A stretch of 64,000 nt of DNA from Pseudoalteromonas sp. MEBiC 03607. Its GTDB lineage: Bacteria > Pseudomonadota > Gammaproteobacteria > Enterobacterales > Alteromonadaceae. A program made the translations under genes and the position numbers. Numbering within the stretch: position 1 is the first letter of the stretch; every line of letters starts with the position of its first letter. The stretch lies in NCBI RefSeq assembly GCF_004792295.1, contig NZ_SRRY01000001.1, positions 3,169,501-3,233,500 on the forward strand. The letters run 5' to 3'. Shown here in pieces: positions 9,891 through 18,957 of the stretch. The notes beneath the pieces are model-generated. The model ran no database searches, had not been told where the DNA came from, and saw only the letters and a program-made list of their open reading frames with translations.

Positions 9891-9912
9891 AAGGAGGGGC
9901 CCTCCCCTCCTT
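9891..9912 (+). promoter_or_regulatory. Strong intercistronic hairpin between curlin gene and csgE
   Basis: AAGGAGGGG (9891-9899) pairs perfectly with CCCCTCCTT (9904-9912) over a CCCT loop. No T-run follows, so it is not a classical terminator. It could block 3' decay of the subunit message or attenuate expression of csgEFG. The only Shine-Dalgarno-like sequence ahead of csgE lies inside its left arm. Confidence 0.6.
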
Positions 9913-9922
9913 AGATGCGATT

Positions 9923-10315
9923 ATGAAAAATATCAACTACTTAACTTTAACCATTATTTTGCTTTTTTCAGTATTCCAACGCTGTGATGCTAATGAAGTA
10001 GAAATTGACGGTTTAGTGCTTGATCGTAGCATCAGTCGCTTTGGTCATCAGTTTTACTATGGCTTTTCGCAATTGTGGCTAGACCTACCTAACAGCTCTG
10101 ATACTCATGTTGTAATCAAAGAAACGGTACTACCTCGCGCCGGAACTCGACTTGAAGTTTTACTTAATAACGAACTAATTTATGTCACTTTTATGGGACG
10201 TAGAGGCGGCCCTCTAAAAGAGAGAGTAGAAAGCGCAATGTTTGCGGCAATGGATGCAATTGCGCGTGCACGCTTTAAACAAACATCTCCAGATTTAGCA
10301 CCCAGTGGATGGTAA
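9923..10315 (+). CDS. csgE: Curli assembly factor CsgE
   Basis: 130 residues with a signal peptide (1-23, cleavage near RCDANE) and the CsgE domain (about 25-120), including the conserved EIDGLVLDRSISRFGHQFY and GTRLEVLLNNELIY segments. CsgE is the periplasmic cap of the CsgG pore and directs curlin subunits to secretion. E. coli CsgE is of almost the same length (129). It lies 40 bases after the curlin gene behind a strong hairpin. No good Shine-Dalgarno sequence sits at normal spacing before its ATG, so it may be translated weakly. csgF follows after 5 bases. Confidence 0.92.
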   Translation: MKNINYLTLTIILLFSVFQRCDANEVEIDGLVLDRSISRFGHQFYYGFSQLWLDLPNSSDTHVVIKETVLPRAGTRLEVLLNNELIYVTFMGRRGGPLKERVESAMFAAMDAIARARFKQTSPDLAPSGW

Positions 10316-10320
10316 TAACA

Positions 10321-10734
10321 ATGAAAAAAATAATTTTCGCGACCTTATTTTTAACCTCCCCATTAATGCTCGCTACTGAGCTAGTTTACAAGCCCATTAA
10401 TCCATCGTTTGGCGGTAATCCATTAAACGCAAACATGCTTTTATCTAAGGCTCAGGCTCAAAATAAACACAAAGCACCTATTGATGAGAAAAGCTACGCA
10501 GAAAATTTTCAGGATTCTTTAGAGCGAACTTATCTAAACAGAATGGTCCGTGAAATCACTGATATCGCTTTTGGTGATGATGTTGAAGAGAGTATCTTTA
10601 ACCAAGACTCTACCTTTGTTAGTGGTGACTATGAGATTCAAATAATCACCAGTTCATCTGATGCTATCACGGTGCAAATCACCAACTTAATTGATGGCAC
10701 TATCACAATTATTGAAGTGCCGAGGTTCGGATAA
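10321..10734 (+). CDS. csgF: Curli assembly factor CsgF
   Basis: 137 residues from the ATG at 10321. An in-frame ATG four codons earlier overlaps the csgE stop and gives a poorer signal peptide. Signal peptide 1-18, then the diagnostic CsgF segment LVYKPINPSFGGNPLNANML, which in E. coli inserts into the CsgG channel and forms a second constriction. The C-terminal part would help anchor the nucleated fibre at the surface. The stop TAA overlaps the csgG ATG by one base (TAATG), so the two are translationally coupled. Confidence 0.92.
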   Translation: MKKIIFATLFLTSPLMLATELVYKPINPSFGGNPLNANMLLSKAQAQNKHKAPIDEKSYAENFQDSLERTYLNRMVREITDIAFGDDVEESIFNQDSTFVSGDYEIQIITSSSDAITVQITNLIDGTITIIEVPRFG

Positions 10735-11513
10735 TGATACGCATACTAACATTACTACTCTCTTTAGTATTTTTGACTGCTTGCTCAACATTCAAAGCAA
10801 CACTGCCTCCGGCACAACAAATTGCTACAGAAATAACACTAACAGACACCTTTGCTGAACTAAAAGCATTGCCAAAACCAAAAGGAGCCATTCCTGTTTC
10901 TGTTTATTCATTTCGAGATCAAACAGGTCAGTATAAACCTCAAGAAAATGTAAGCTCCTTCTCAACGGCTGTCACTCAAGGCGCTAACTCTATTCTTATG
11001 CAAGCGTTACATGAAACTGACTGGTTTATTCCTGTTGAACGTGAAGGACTACAAAATCTACTCACCGAACGTAAAATTATTCGCGCAGCTATGACCGACA
11101 ACGAAAATTTAACACCTGAATTACCACCACTAACAACTGCAAAAATAATTTTAGAGGGAGGTATTATCAGTTACGACACAAATATCAAAACAGGTGGCTT
11201 AGGTGCTGAGTATTTTGGAATTGGTGCATCAGAAATTTATCGTGAAGATATTATTTCTATTTACATGCGTGCAGTTGATGTGCGAACTGGTCAAGTGCTG
11301 CTGTCAGTGGCTACAAGCAAGAAAGTTCTCTCTAAAGAAATGCGAGCAGGTTTTTTCCGCTACATCAGTTACAAGCGCTTGCTTGAGGCTGAAGCAGGAT
11401 ACAGTGATAACGAACCTATGCATATTTGCGTCTCTCAAGCTATTGAAAAAGCATTAACTTTGCTCATAAATAAAGGAATAAACAAGGGTATTTGGTCACC
11501 TCAGATTATTTAG
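10734..11513 (+). CDS. csgG: Curli secretion channel lipoprotein CsgG
   Basis: 259 residues with a lipoprotein signal peptide (lipobox LTAC, Cys17) and the CsgG domain (about 35-250), including VYSFRDQTGQYKP and GAEYFGIG. CsgG forms the nonameric outer-membrane pore through which unfolded curlin leaves the cell. It is a little shorter than E. coli CsgG (277). It is the last gene of the plus-strand operon and lies 13 bases from the convergent CsgD-like gene. Confidence 0.93.
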   Translation: MIRILTLLLSLVFLTACSTFKATLPPAQQIATEITLTDTFAELKALPKPKGAIPVSVYSFRDQTGQYKPQENVSSFSTAVTQGANSILMQALHETDWFIPVEREGLQNLLTERKIIRAAMTDNENLTPELPPLTTAKIILEGGIISYDTNIKTGGLGAEYFGIGASEIYREDIISIYMRAVDVRTGQVLLSVATSKKVLSKEMRAGFFRYISYKRLLEAEAGYSDNEPMHICVSQAIEKALTLLINKGINKGIWSPQII

Positions 11514-11526
11514 TAACAACTCTTGC

Positions 11527-12204
11527 TCACCTAGTTACAATGGATGCAGCGGGCATAAAGCGCTGCGCCCAATTTGCCAATTCGATACGATTACGTGACT
11601 TCGTTTTGCGAAATGCGCTGTAGATATGTGTTTTAACTGTGTGGCAACTAATATTCAAGGTGTTTGCAATATCCTCATTTTTTGCTCCCTTTGCCAGCAA
11701 AGAGATCACTGACTTTTCGCGAGCAGTTAACACATTTAAACTTACCAAATCGGTCTGCGGTGTTTTTACAAAATTGGGCACTTGCTGAACGAGTTCTGAT
11801 AAAGTTTTAGACATTGTTTTTCGACAAAACCAAAGCTCACCAGACAAAATCCGTCTCACTCCTTTAAAGGTATTTTCAGGCTCATCATTTTTATAAATAA
11901 TGCCTTTTATATTTGCCAATAATGCTGTTTGTTCGTGTACTTTAGTCGGCGTGGCATTGTATAAAGCAACATGATTACTTTTCGCCAAATCGATAATTTC
12001 TTCGTTTAACAATTCTGAACAACTGCTATAAGCCGCATCAACTAAAAATAATGCAAAATTAGCACGACTGTCGATAGCAGGTAATCGGCTATCAACCTTA
12101 ACCTTTGGGGTGACAGTCTCTAACACTTTAAGTAACAACAAAAAATCATCGTTGTATAAATCTGTGTGATATTTAGTAAGTACAAATAAAGATTTACTGA
12201 TCAT
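11527..12204 (-). CDS. LuxR-family regulator, CsgD-like
   Basis: 225 residues from the ATG at 12204, which has AAGGA 7 bases upstream. An earlier in-frame ATG at 12306 lacks such a site. The C-terminal LuxR helix-turn-helix is clear (about 155-215: LTAREKSVISLLAKGAKNEDIANTLNISCHTVKTHI). The N-terminal half (about 1-130) is receiver-like but degenerate, as in E. coli CsgD (216 residues), the activator of curli genes. Position next to csgG supports the same job. It is convergent with csgG rather than in a csgDEFG operon. Confidence 0.8.
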   Translation of the reverse strand: MISKSLFVLTKYHTDLYNDDFLLLLKVLETVTPKVKVDSRLPAIDSRANFALFLVDAAYSSCSELLNEEIIDLAKSNHVALYNATPTKVHEQTALLANIKGIIYKNDEPENTFKGVRRILSGELWFCRKTMSKTLSELVQQVPNFVKTPQTDLVSLNVLTAREKSVISLLAKGAKNEDIANTLNISCHTVKTHIYSAFRKTKSRNRIELANWAQRFMPAASIVTR

Positions 12205-12427
12205 TACTTCATCCTTTGAAGTACCCAGAAGAGGGATAAAAATAGTGTACCTATTTTTCTTAATTGAGCAAGAATCTCTGAGAGAAAATAAGATTTTCAA
12301 TAACATTACATTAACTTTAAAAAGTTTTAATAAGAAAAATAAACTAGTCGCAAATCAAAACTTTTAGCAATGAGTGAGCTTATGTATACTTCCAGCTTCT
12401 GAAAAATGACCTTACAAAGGGTTAATA

Positions 12428-12736
12428 ATGAAAAAGCTTTCTAAAGTACAATTAAAACAACAAGCCCTTGTATTAAATGTTGCCGATGCTCTTGAAGAGC
12501 AAGGCCGCGCTGAGCTTGAAGGCATGTTGCAATGCTGGTTCGATGTGGAATACCACTTATTTCCAGGCTCATTGCTTTTATGTTTTCAATTTGAAAATCA
12601 ACAAACTCTTGATGCTGCCACACCAGAATTATTAAAGTGGCAAAAGCGCCTGAGTGGCGCAATGCTGAAAAAGGGCGTGATTTTAAAAGATATGCGCAGG
12701 CATTTAGTATTTACCCTAAAAGGGCCAGACGATTAA
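12428..12736 (+). CDS. Small conserved-looking protein of unknown function
   Basis: 102 residues with no signal peptide or membrane segment. I do not recognise a family. It has a basic N-terminus (MKKLSKVQLKQQALVLN), an amphipathic helix with ALEEQGRAELEGMLQ, a compact hydrophobic centre (YHLFPGSLLLCFQFENQ) and a basic end (KDMRRHLVFTLKG). The composition looks like a real soluble protein. GGGTTAATA precedes the ATG. It is divergent from the CsgD-like gene and ends 59 bases before a convergent TonB receptor, so it probably stands alone. Confidence 0.6.
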   Translation: MKKLSKVQLKQQALVLNVADALEEQGRAELEGMLQCWFDVEYHLFPGSLLLCFQFENQQTLDAATPELLKWQKRLSGAMLKKGVILKDMRRHLVFTLKGPDD

Positions 12737-12794
12737 GCAGCAACTGCTGCAATAATCGTAGGCCTAAGCTCTGGTGTAAATAACTGACGTTTAG

Positions 12795-14903
12795 TTAAAA
12801 TTTATAATTTAAGCTCAACTTGTAATTTACCGGCTCCCCTGGCTGAGTCCAAATAGCAGAGTACGAATTAGAATAATATTTTTTATCCAGCAAATTATTT
12901 ACATTAAATTGCAAGCTTAAGTCATTAGTCACATTGTATTTTGCAAACATATTTACCAAAGTGTAAGAAGGTAAGTAATAGGTAGGATCAATGGTTTCTC
13001 CAAGCCTCTCGCCAACATATTGTACAGCAAGCCCAACAGTTGCATCTAAATCTATTAGGTCGTTTAGCTCTCTCTTAATTTGAGCATTTGTACTGTGTTT
13101 AGGGATATTAAGTAACGGACTGCCTTTTGGCAGCTTTACCCACCAATCTGGGTTGACTGTATCGTTTGCTGTTTTAGCGTCTGTGTAAGTATAAGCAAAA
13201 TCAAATAATACATTGCTTGTAATGTTGCCATGTAAATCTAGCTCAATGCCATCACTTGTTACTTCACCTAGCGCTGTAGATACACCAGCTTGTAGGTCTG
13301 TAGTTAGCATATTGCTCTTTTCGGCACTAAATACTGTAAAACTTCCACTTACACTATCGGTAGTAAACTTAATACCCGCTTCGAAAGATGTTGTTTCTTC
13401 AGGCTCAAATGCATCTCCTTTACTATCGTAACCGCTGTTAGGTCTGAAGCCTTCAGAGTAACTTGTGTAGTATTGGAGGCTGTCTGAGTAGACATAAACT
13501 AGACCGACACGCGGGCTAAATGTGCTTTGATCACTTTTAGACTGTTGCTGATTAATATGATTATCTATTTGTTGATCAAACCAATCAAAACGACCACCTA
13601 CTTGCACTTTCCACTGCTCAGTTAGGTCTAGTTGATCTTGAATATACACTCCATAACTATGTTGTACTTCAGTACTGTTGAATAAAAGAGACCCTTCAGG
13701 CGCTGCTTTTCCATACACTGGATTATACATGTTAATTGCGTAACGAGTGTCTTCAAGTGTTGGACGATATCGATACCACAGTTTATCAAAATCGAACTTG
13801 CTGGCATCTGCTCCGATTAATAAGTGGTGTGTCAAACCTGCAAGCTCAACACTACCGCTAAGTTCTATTCGCGCTGAAAGGTACTCAGTTTGAAAGTCGC
13901 GCTGATTATGCTGCCTACTTAATGTTTCGCCATCTTTGAAATAAATTTGTCTACTTGGAGCAAGTTCGGCATCACTCGACTCACTTAAAAATTTTGAGTC
14001 ACTGTAACTTAAACCATTCAAAAGAGACCACTGTCCAATTTGCTTCTCAAACGTAAGTTGATGAGAAATAGCGTCAACTTCTGTAGGTTTATCACTTGGT
14101 TCACCTAAAAAAGTGTCAATTGGTAACGCATCTATTTTTCCCTCAATGGCGACAATACCACGATCGAAGGTTGTACTTTGATCTACATACTCAAGCTCAT
14201 AATTCAACTTTGATGTATCTGAAATTAACCATAGAATTGAAGGCGTAACGACCGTTTTGCTTGACTCATGATGATCTCGAAAACTTTCACCCTCTTCAAC
14301 AGCACCATTAACTCTAAAAGCAACATTGTCTGAAACAGCATTGGTGTAGTCAGCCTCTGCTCGGTAATTCTGCCAACTCCCTGCTGTTACTTTTATATAA
14401 CCCTGCTTTGCAAACTGTGGTTTTTTAGTGATTATATTAATTGTTCCCCCAGGCTCAGAACGACCATAAAGCGCAGAGCCAGGTCCTTTCATCACTTCTA
14501 CGTATTCGATATTACTTGTATCACGTGTACCACTGAAGCTTCTGCCAGATGAATAGCCGTTAATTAAGAAACCTGATGGAATACTCTCATCGCCAACTAA
14601 CCCGCGTATTGCAAAGCTTTCCCATAAACCACCAAAATCATTTTGCTCAGCAATACTTGGAGTTAGATCAAAAATATCGGTCAAAGTGTTCACTGCCGCA
14701 TCATCGAGGTTTTCAGCAGAAATAAATTCAACACTCTGTGGTTGCTCACTCATAGGAACATCACCACGAAACGCTTGCCTAACACCTGAAACTGATATTT
14801 TTTCTATGTTCGGTGATGCTGTTTTGGCATAAACAGCTGGAGTCAAAATTGTGCTAATAGCAATTGAAAGTACAGAACAGTGGAATCGGTTAATTATAGT
14901 CAT
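12795..14903 (-). CDS. TonB-dependent siderophore receptor
   Basis: 702 residues: signal peptide (1-26), TonB-box-like segment IEKISVSGVR, plug domain (about 50-165, with PSIAEQNDFGG, IRGL and VEVMKGPGSALYGRSEPGGTINIITKKP) and a 22-strand beta-barrel ending in aromatic Phe702 (NYKF). Plug motifs are typical of ferric-siderophore receptors of the FhuA/FhuE/FoxA kind. The ligand cannot be told. A good Fur-box match lies 60-78 bases upstream of the start, so iron repression is likely. No siderophore biosynthesis or ABC import genes are adjacent. Confidence 0.9.
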   Translation of the reverse strand: MTIINRFHCSVLSIAISTILTPAVYAKTASPNIEKISVSGVRQAFRGDVPMSEQPQSVEFISAENLDDAAVNTLTDIFDLTPSIAEQNDFGGLWESFAIRGLVGDESIPSGFLINGYSSGRSFSGTRDTSNIEYVEVMKGPGSALYGRSEPGGTINIITKKPQFAKQGYIKVTAGSWQNYRAEADYTNAVSDNVAFRVNGAVEEGESFRDHHESSKTVVTPSILWLISDTSKLNYELEYVDQSTTFDRGIVAIEGKIDALPIDTFLGEPSDKPTEVDAISHQLTFEKQIGQWSLLNGLSYSDSKFLSESSDAELAPSRQIYFKDGETLSRQHNQRDFQTEYLSARIELSGSVELAGLTHHLLIGADASKFDFDKLWYRYRPTLEDTRYAINMYNPVYGKAAPEGSLLFNSTEVQHSYGVYIQDQLDLTEQWKVQVGGRFDWFDQQIDNHINQQQSKSDQSTFSPRVGLVYVYSDSLQYYTSYSEGFRPNSGYDSKGDAFEPEETTSFEAGIKFTTDSVSGSFTVFSAEKSNMLTTDLQAGVSTALGEVTSDGIELDLHGNITSNVLFDFAYTYTDAKTANDTVNPDWWVKLPKGSPLLNIPKHSTNAQIKRELNDLIDLDATVGLAVQYVGERLGETIDPTYYLPSYTLVNMFAKYNVTNDLSLQFNVNNLLDKKYYSNSYSAIWTQPGEPVNYKLSLNYKF

Positions 14904-14962
14904 TTTATCTCTTGGGTATAAATACAGCCTAATCGGTTAAGTCTTTAAAGGTGGTAAGTAAT

Positions 14963-14981
14963 GTTAACAATTATCATTTAT
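14963..14981 (-). promoter_or_regulatory. Putative Fur box upstream of the siderophore receptor
   Basis: Read on the minus strand the core AATGATAATTGTTAAC matches 13 of 16 positions of the matching part of the classical 19-bp Fur consensus. It lies 60-78 bases before the receptor start codon, a normal promoter-proximal place. Confidence 0.65.
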
Positions 14982-15374
14982 ATTATAATAACTAAATGTA
15001 ACCCAAAGTGCTACCTTAATTAAAGCTGGAATGTCTTTGTACGATTAGTGAGAAAACCTACAGGTTAGAAGAGATACTCTAAGTCGATTAAACAGGTGTT
15101 TTAAGAAAAATTACTAACGCATTTTTCTATGCTTTGAATGTGTTAACTTTGATTGTTCAAAATTTGGAGGCAATACATTTTTCTTGTGAGATAAGTTATA
15201 GCCCATGGTGATAAACCTAACCAGAAACAAACTTTTATTAATAATCACTAAAAACCAAAGAATGCACCGAGGCACATAGCAACAGATTGTTTACCATAAT
15301 TAATCTGTACGCTATATGTACTCGGTGATTGAAGAAATTAAAGTGAAATAACTTTTACGATTAAGCGTTACAGC
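14982..15374. other. Intergenic stretch upstream of the siderophore receptor
   Basis: No gene seen. It holds the far upstream side of the siderophore-receptor promoter and the 3' side of the CDGSH/glutamate-synthase gene. No strong terminator hairpin or known RNA was recognised. Confidence 0.4.
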
Positions 15375-16913
15375 TTACACACTGCCAACGCCCGCGTACT
15401 TAACGCCAGATAACAACGCCATATCTTTGTGCCATGTTGCTAGATCATTAGCATTAAACTTAGCTAAAGAGTCATGCCCACATGCCCTAGCCATTACCGA
15501 CATTAACTCAGTTGAGGCTTCAAAAAAGTTCTTTAATTGATTTGCCGACTTTTCAATATTTAAGCGCTGACGTAAGTCTTGCTTTTGTGTGGCAATCCCT
15601 GCTGGGCAGTTATTGGTATTACACATACGCGCAGCAACACAGCCGATTGCTTGCATTGCACTATTCGAAATCGCCACCCCATCAGCACCAAGCGCAAGCG
15701 CTTTTACAAAATCAATGGGTAAACGTAAGCCGCCAGTGATGATCAAAGTAACATCACTTGCACCTTGTTCATCTAAGTACTTTCTTGCTCTGGCAAGTGC
15801 AGGAATAGTCGGTACGCTAATATGATCCCTAAAAATCTCAGGGGCTGCGCCTGTACCGCCTCCACGACCATCAAGAATGATGTAATCGGCACTCGCATCG
15901 AGCGCAAATTGAATATCTTCCTCAATATGATTAGCACTCAGTTTAAAACCGATTGGAATACCGCCAGTTACCTCGCGGACTCTATCAGCAAATTTTTTGA
16001 AATCAGCCGCACTGTGTAAGTCTTTAAATGTTGGGGGTGAAATCGCCGAAGTACCCGCTTCAATCCCTCTAACCTCAGAGATTTTGCCAACATTCTTATT
16101 GCCCGGTAAATGCCCCCCCGTGCCTGTTTTTGCGCCTTGTCCGCCCTTAAAATGAAAGGCCTGCACGTTTTTTAATTTATCTTCGCTATAACCAAAACCC
16201 GCGCTTGCTAACTCATAAAAATAGCGTGAATTGGCTTGCTGCTCTTCAGGAAGCATACCGCCTTCACCCGAGCAAATACCCGTTCCGGCAAGCTCTGCTC
16301 CTTTTGCTAACGATACTTTAGCTTCTTCTGATAAAGCACCAAAACTCATATCTGAAACAAACAGCGGAATAGCCAGCTTTAATGGCTTTTTCGCTCGCGG
16401 ACCAATCACAAGTTCGGTATTAACGGCTACATCTTCCATTAACGGTTGCGTTGCCATTTGTGCCACCATTAGTTGTAAATCATCCCATTTAGGTAATTGA
16501 TATCGCGGCACACCCATCGACACCATAGGGCCATGATGACCAAGCTTTGATAACCCTTCACGTGCCAGTTGATGAATAAGCTCAACGGTGGGCTCCTCTT
16601 TGGTTGCAGTAGCTACAGGCGAATCAGAGGCTTGAATTTGTACGCCTGGCCCTTCTTGACCAACTTGGCTTTGATCAAATTGCTTGTGACTACCATCACA
16701 AAATGGCGCATTAGCGGTGTGCTTACATTGGCATAAATAGGCATCGCCCGACTCTTCTGCTGTAAATGCTTTGGGTTTGAAATCTGTTCCGGCATGTGAG
16801 CCGTCACAAAATGGCTGGTTTTTAGAACGCCCACAGGCACAAAAGTAATACTCTTGCCCCTGCTCTAAGGTGACTTTTTTCGGCGAAACGGCTGCAATTA
16901 TGGGTTTACTCAT
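15375..16913 (-). CDS. Fusion of two CDGSH iron-sulfur domains with a glutamate-synthase-like FMN domain
   Basis: 512 residues. The N-terminus carries two CDGSH-type motifs: Cys25, Cys27, Cys36 and His40 ([16 protein letters not shown]), and Cys61, Cys63, Cys72 and His76. Each has the 3Cys-1His pattern for a [2Fe-2S] cluster. From about 110 to 500 is a GltB-like FMN-binding (beta/alpha)8 barrel with [27 protein letters not shown] and the cluster-type Cys motif [13 protein letters not shown]. It lacks the amidotransferase and other domains of true glutamate synthase, so it is not expected to make glutamate from glutamine by itself. A flavin-dependent oxidoreductase fed through the CDGSH clusters is a reasonable reading. 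The physiological reaction is unknown. Cytoplasmic, apparently monocistronic. Confidence 0.85.
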   Translation of the reverse strand: MSKPIIAAVSPKKVTLEQGQEYYFCACGRSKNQPFCDGSHAGTDFKPKAFTAEESGDAYLCQCKHTANAPFCDGSHKQFDQSQVGQEGPGVQIQASDSPVATATKEEPTVELIHQLAREGLSKLGHHGPMVSMGVPRYQLPKWDDLQLMVAQMATQPLMEDVAVNTELVIGPRAKKPLKLAIPLFVSDMSFGALSEEAKVSLAKGAELAGTGICSGEGGMLPEEQQANSRYFYELASAGFGYSEDKLKNVQAFHFKGGQGAKTGTGGHLPGNKNVGKISEVRGIEAGTSAISPPTFKDLHSAADFKKFADRVREVTGGIPIGFKLSANHIEEDIQFALDASADYIILDGRGGGTGAAPEIFRDHISVPTIPALARARKYLDEQGASDVTLIITGGLRLPIDFVKALALGADGVAISNSAMQAIGCVAARMCNTNNCPAGIATQKQDLRQRLNIEKSANQLKNFFEASTELMSVMARACGHDSLAKFNANDLATWHKDMALLSGVKYAGVGSV

Positions 16914-17167
16914 TATTATTCCCTCACGGTTGCTACATTACATTGCTATGTTCAAGTTACTGCGATTGAGGTAAGTATTAATTTAAGGCTTACTTGCTTT
17001 ACAAAGGGTAGTTCAGCTCAGTTAAATAACGAGCTTTTAAGCGCCTTGGAGTTTACTTACCTATCGATAACCGACTATATAACCGCAACAAGCAGCCAAG
17101 ATATCAGCCATTTCATATTTTAAGGTAAGAGGTAAATCGGTTTATGAACCGCAGTGTGGGTAATTTT

Positions 17168-17670
17168 CACATAGAGGATAAGAGGCGCTGCGCTTTAGAG
17201 GGATTATTAAAAACAAATTTAGTGGTTTTGTGGGTTACTCACTCTCTTCTCTTTGTGCAAAAAACAAATTGAACCACAGAGTTCACCGAGGCGCTTCGCG
17301 CTACACAGAGAAAAACAGCATTTTAAAAATAATAGTCACATAGAGGATAAGAGGTGCTGCGCTTTAGAGGAAAGAACTAAATACTCTTTTGGTTTATCTC
17401 ATTCACTTCTCATTCTCTTCTCTTTGTTGTGCATCAAAAATAAATTGAACCATAGAGTTCACCGAGGCGCTTCGCGCTACACAGAGAAAAACAGCATTTA
17501 AAAATAATAGTCACAAAGTGGATAAGAGGCGCTGCGCTTTAGAGGAAGAACAAAATACTCTTTTGGTGTATCTCATTCACTTCTCATTCTCTTCTCTTTG
17601 TGCAAAACAACAAATTGAACCACGTAATGCACCGAGCCGATTCGCGCTACACGGAGATAAACCGTAAATT
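17168..17670 (+). repeat. Tandem array of three long dispersed-repeat units (family A)
   Basis: Three copies of a unit of about 169-175 bp begin at 17168, 17337 and 17512. Each has a left part (CACAtAGAGGATAAGAGGCG, then CTGCGCTTTAGAGG), a pyrimidine-rich middle (CATTCTCTTCTCTTTGTGCA) and a right part (TTGAACCACAGAG, then CACCGAGGCGCTTCGCGCTA and CACAGAGAAAAAC). The third unit is diverged at its end. Further copies are at 18478, 26100 and 39048. Short frames through them are not convincing genes. No transposase is linked to the array. Confidence 0.8.
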
Positions 17671-17702
17671 ACGCGGGGTAAACCAGCTGCTACTAGTTAA
17701 CT

Positions 17703-17735
17703 TGTTGGGTTTCACTCCGTTCTACCCGACCTACC
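17703..17735 (+). repeat. Short hairpin repeat (family B, TTGGGTTTCGCTCCGC type)
   Basis: A diverged copy of an inverted-repeat element, TTGGGT...ACCCGA around a GC-rich loop, seen better at 32441-32472 and 39311-39341. Here it lies between the family-A array and acpH. Confidence 0.6.
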
Positions 17736-17777
17736 AGCAAATAGCTCCTTTCCCGTTTACTCTAGAAACTCGCCAAA

Positions 17778-18359
17778 TCATTCCATCCCCTTTAGCTTCA
17801 CGTGCTCAACCAGATCGGGGAAAAACGCTAAAAACACCGCGTCTAATTGCTGATAATGACGGGCAATATCGTCTGCCGCTCCTGCAAAGTTGTTAGCAAA
17901 ACGAATACGCTTGGCGATGTTATCAAGGGCTAGGCCGACCCCATCGAGTGTTTCATATTCTTTAAACCAATCATTATTAGTCATACTGGTCACAACTTGC
18001 TGCATGCGTGAAGGCATCATGGCTTGGCGCGCATTTAAAAGCCCATAGCTGTGCTGTTTGAATTCAGCTAATGGCTGATCATTAAAGCGATGCCAATGCT
18101 GAATAAGAAAGTGATCAAACGCCACATCAATCGCGACACTTGCAAAGCGTTTACGTGCTGGCGAAAAATACTGCTTAGCCTCTTTTACAAGGGGATGTGA
18201 GTCGGTAAACCTATCAACCAAATAATGATTTTCAAGGCCATTTTTAACCGCGTCAGGTAACTGCGCTGAATACCGACGCCCACCAAAATCCCCAAGCAGA
18301 TTACCAAAGTGTGAATCAGCCGTCGGTTGTGCTAAGTAAAGGTGGGCCAAGTAGTTCAA
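17778..18359 (-). CDS. acpH: Acyl carrier protein phosphodiesterase AcpH
   Basis: 193 residues, the same length as E. coli AcpH (YajB). It shows the family pattern MNYLAHLYLA, FGNLLGDFGG, HYLVDRFTDSHP and IDVAFDHFLIQHW, with the HD-type metal ligands expected of these hydrolases. It removes the 4'-phosphopantetheine group from acyl carrier protein in the cytoplasm. The gene is alone, with repeats on both sides (family A arrays at 17168-17670 and 18478-18815). Confidence 0.9.
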   Translation of the reverse strand: MNYLAHLYLAQPTADSHFGNLLGDFGGRRYSAQLPDAVKNGLENHYLVDRFTDSHPLVKEAKQYFSPARKRFASVAIDVAFDHFLIQHWHRFNDQPLAEFKQHSYGLLNARQAMMPSRMQQVVTSMTNNDWFKEYETLDGVGLALDNIAKRIRFANNFAGAADDIARHYQQLDAVFLAFFPDLVEHVKLKGME

Positions 18360-18429
18360 CGCATTCTCTAAATTAAGTCATTTTATGCATTGTAAAAGAA
18401 TACACGTGAAAAGGTCTAGGGGCGCGAGT

Positions 18430-18830
18430 TAGCAAAATTTTAGCAGCGATTTTATATCGCGTAATTCACTGAATAATCACAAAGAGTGATAAGAGACGCT
18501 ACGCTTTAGAGGAAAGTAACTAATAGTTTTATTGGGTTACTCATTTACTTCTCATTGTCTTCTCTTTGTGCAAAAGAATATTGAACCACAGAGTACACCG
18601 AGGCGCTTCGCGCTACACTGAGAAAAACAGCATTTAAAAATAATATTCACAAAGATGATAAGAGACGCTGCGCTTTAGAGGAAAAAACAAAATACTCTTT
18701 TGGTTTATCTCATTCACTTCTCATTCTCTTTTCTTTGTGCAAAAAAATAAATTGAATCACGGAGTGCACCGAGGCGCTTCGCGCTAAACAGAGAAAAACT
18801 GTAAATTACGCGGGGTAAACCCGCTGCTAC
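18430..18830 (+). repeat. Second family-A repeat array with GCGATTTTATATCGC leader
   Basis: Two family-A units begin at 18478 and 18648. They are preceded by AGCGATTTTATATCGCGTAA, an imperfect palindrome also found near 28130 and 39018. The first unit and its leader are nearly identical over about 150 bases to 39018-39185. The second unit ends with a diverged right part and a CGCGGGGTAAACCCG sequence. Confidence 0.75.
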
Positions 18831-18957
18831 CGGTTCGGCGTAAAAACGCCTACACTCTTATCTCGCATATCTCGCATATCTCGCAAACTTTACCCTGTAA
18901 CTCGCTAACTTGTTGGGCTTCGCTTAGCTCCACCCAACATACAATAAGAGCTATCCT
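18831..18957 (+). repeat. Mosaic of short repeats before the DUF4785-like gene
   Basis: In order: GGCGTAAAAACGCC hairpin, three tandem ATCTCGCA units (about 18861-18886), and a family-B element TTGTTGGGCTTCGCTTAGCT at 18911 with its partner arm CCACCCAACA. The same order of modules recurs near 32360-32470. It ends at the 3' end of the gene at 18958. Confidence 0.6.

Noticed and set aside
17168..17670. CRISPR array
   Set aside because: Units are about 170 bp and conserved over their whole length, with no short repeats separated by unique spacers, and no cas genes are present.
17253..17896. Short frames through the repeat arrays (82-98 codons)
   Set aside because: They follow the repeat units, have no ribosome binding sites and change with each copy. 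One runs into the antisense of acpH.
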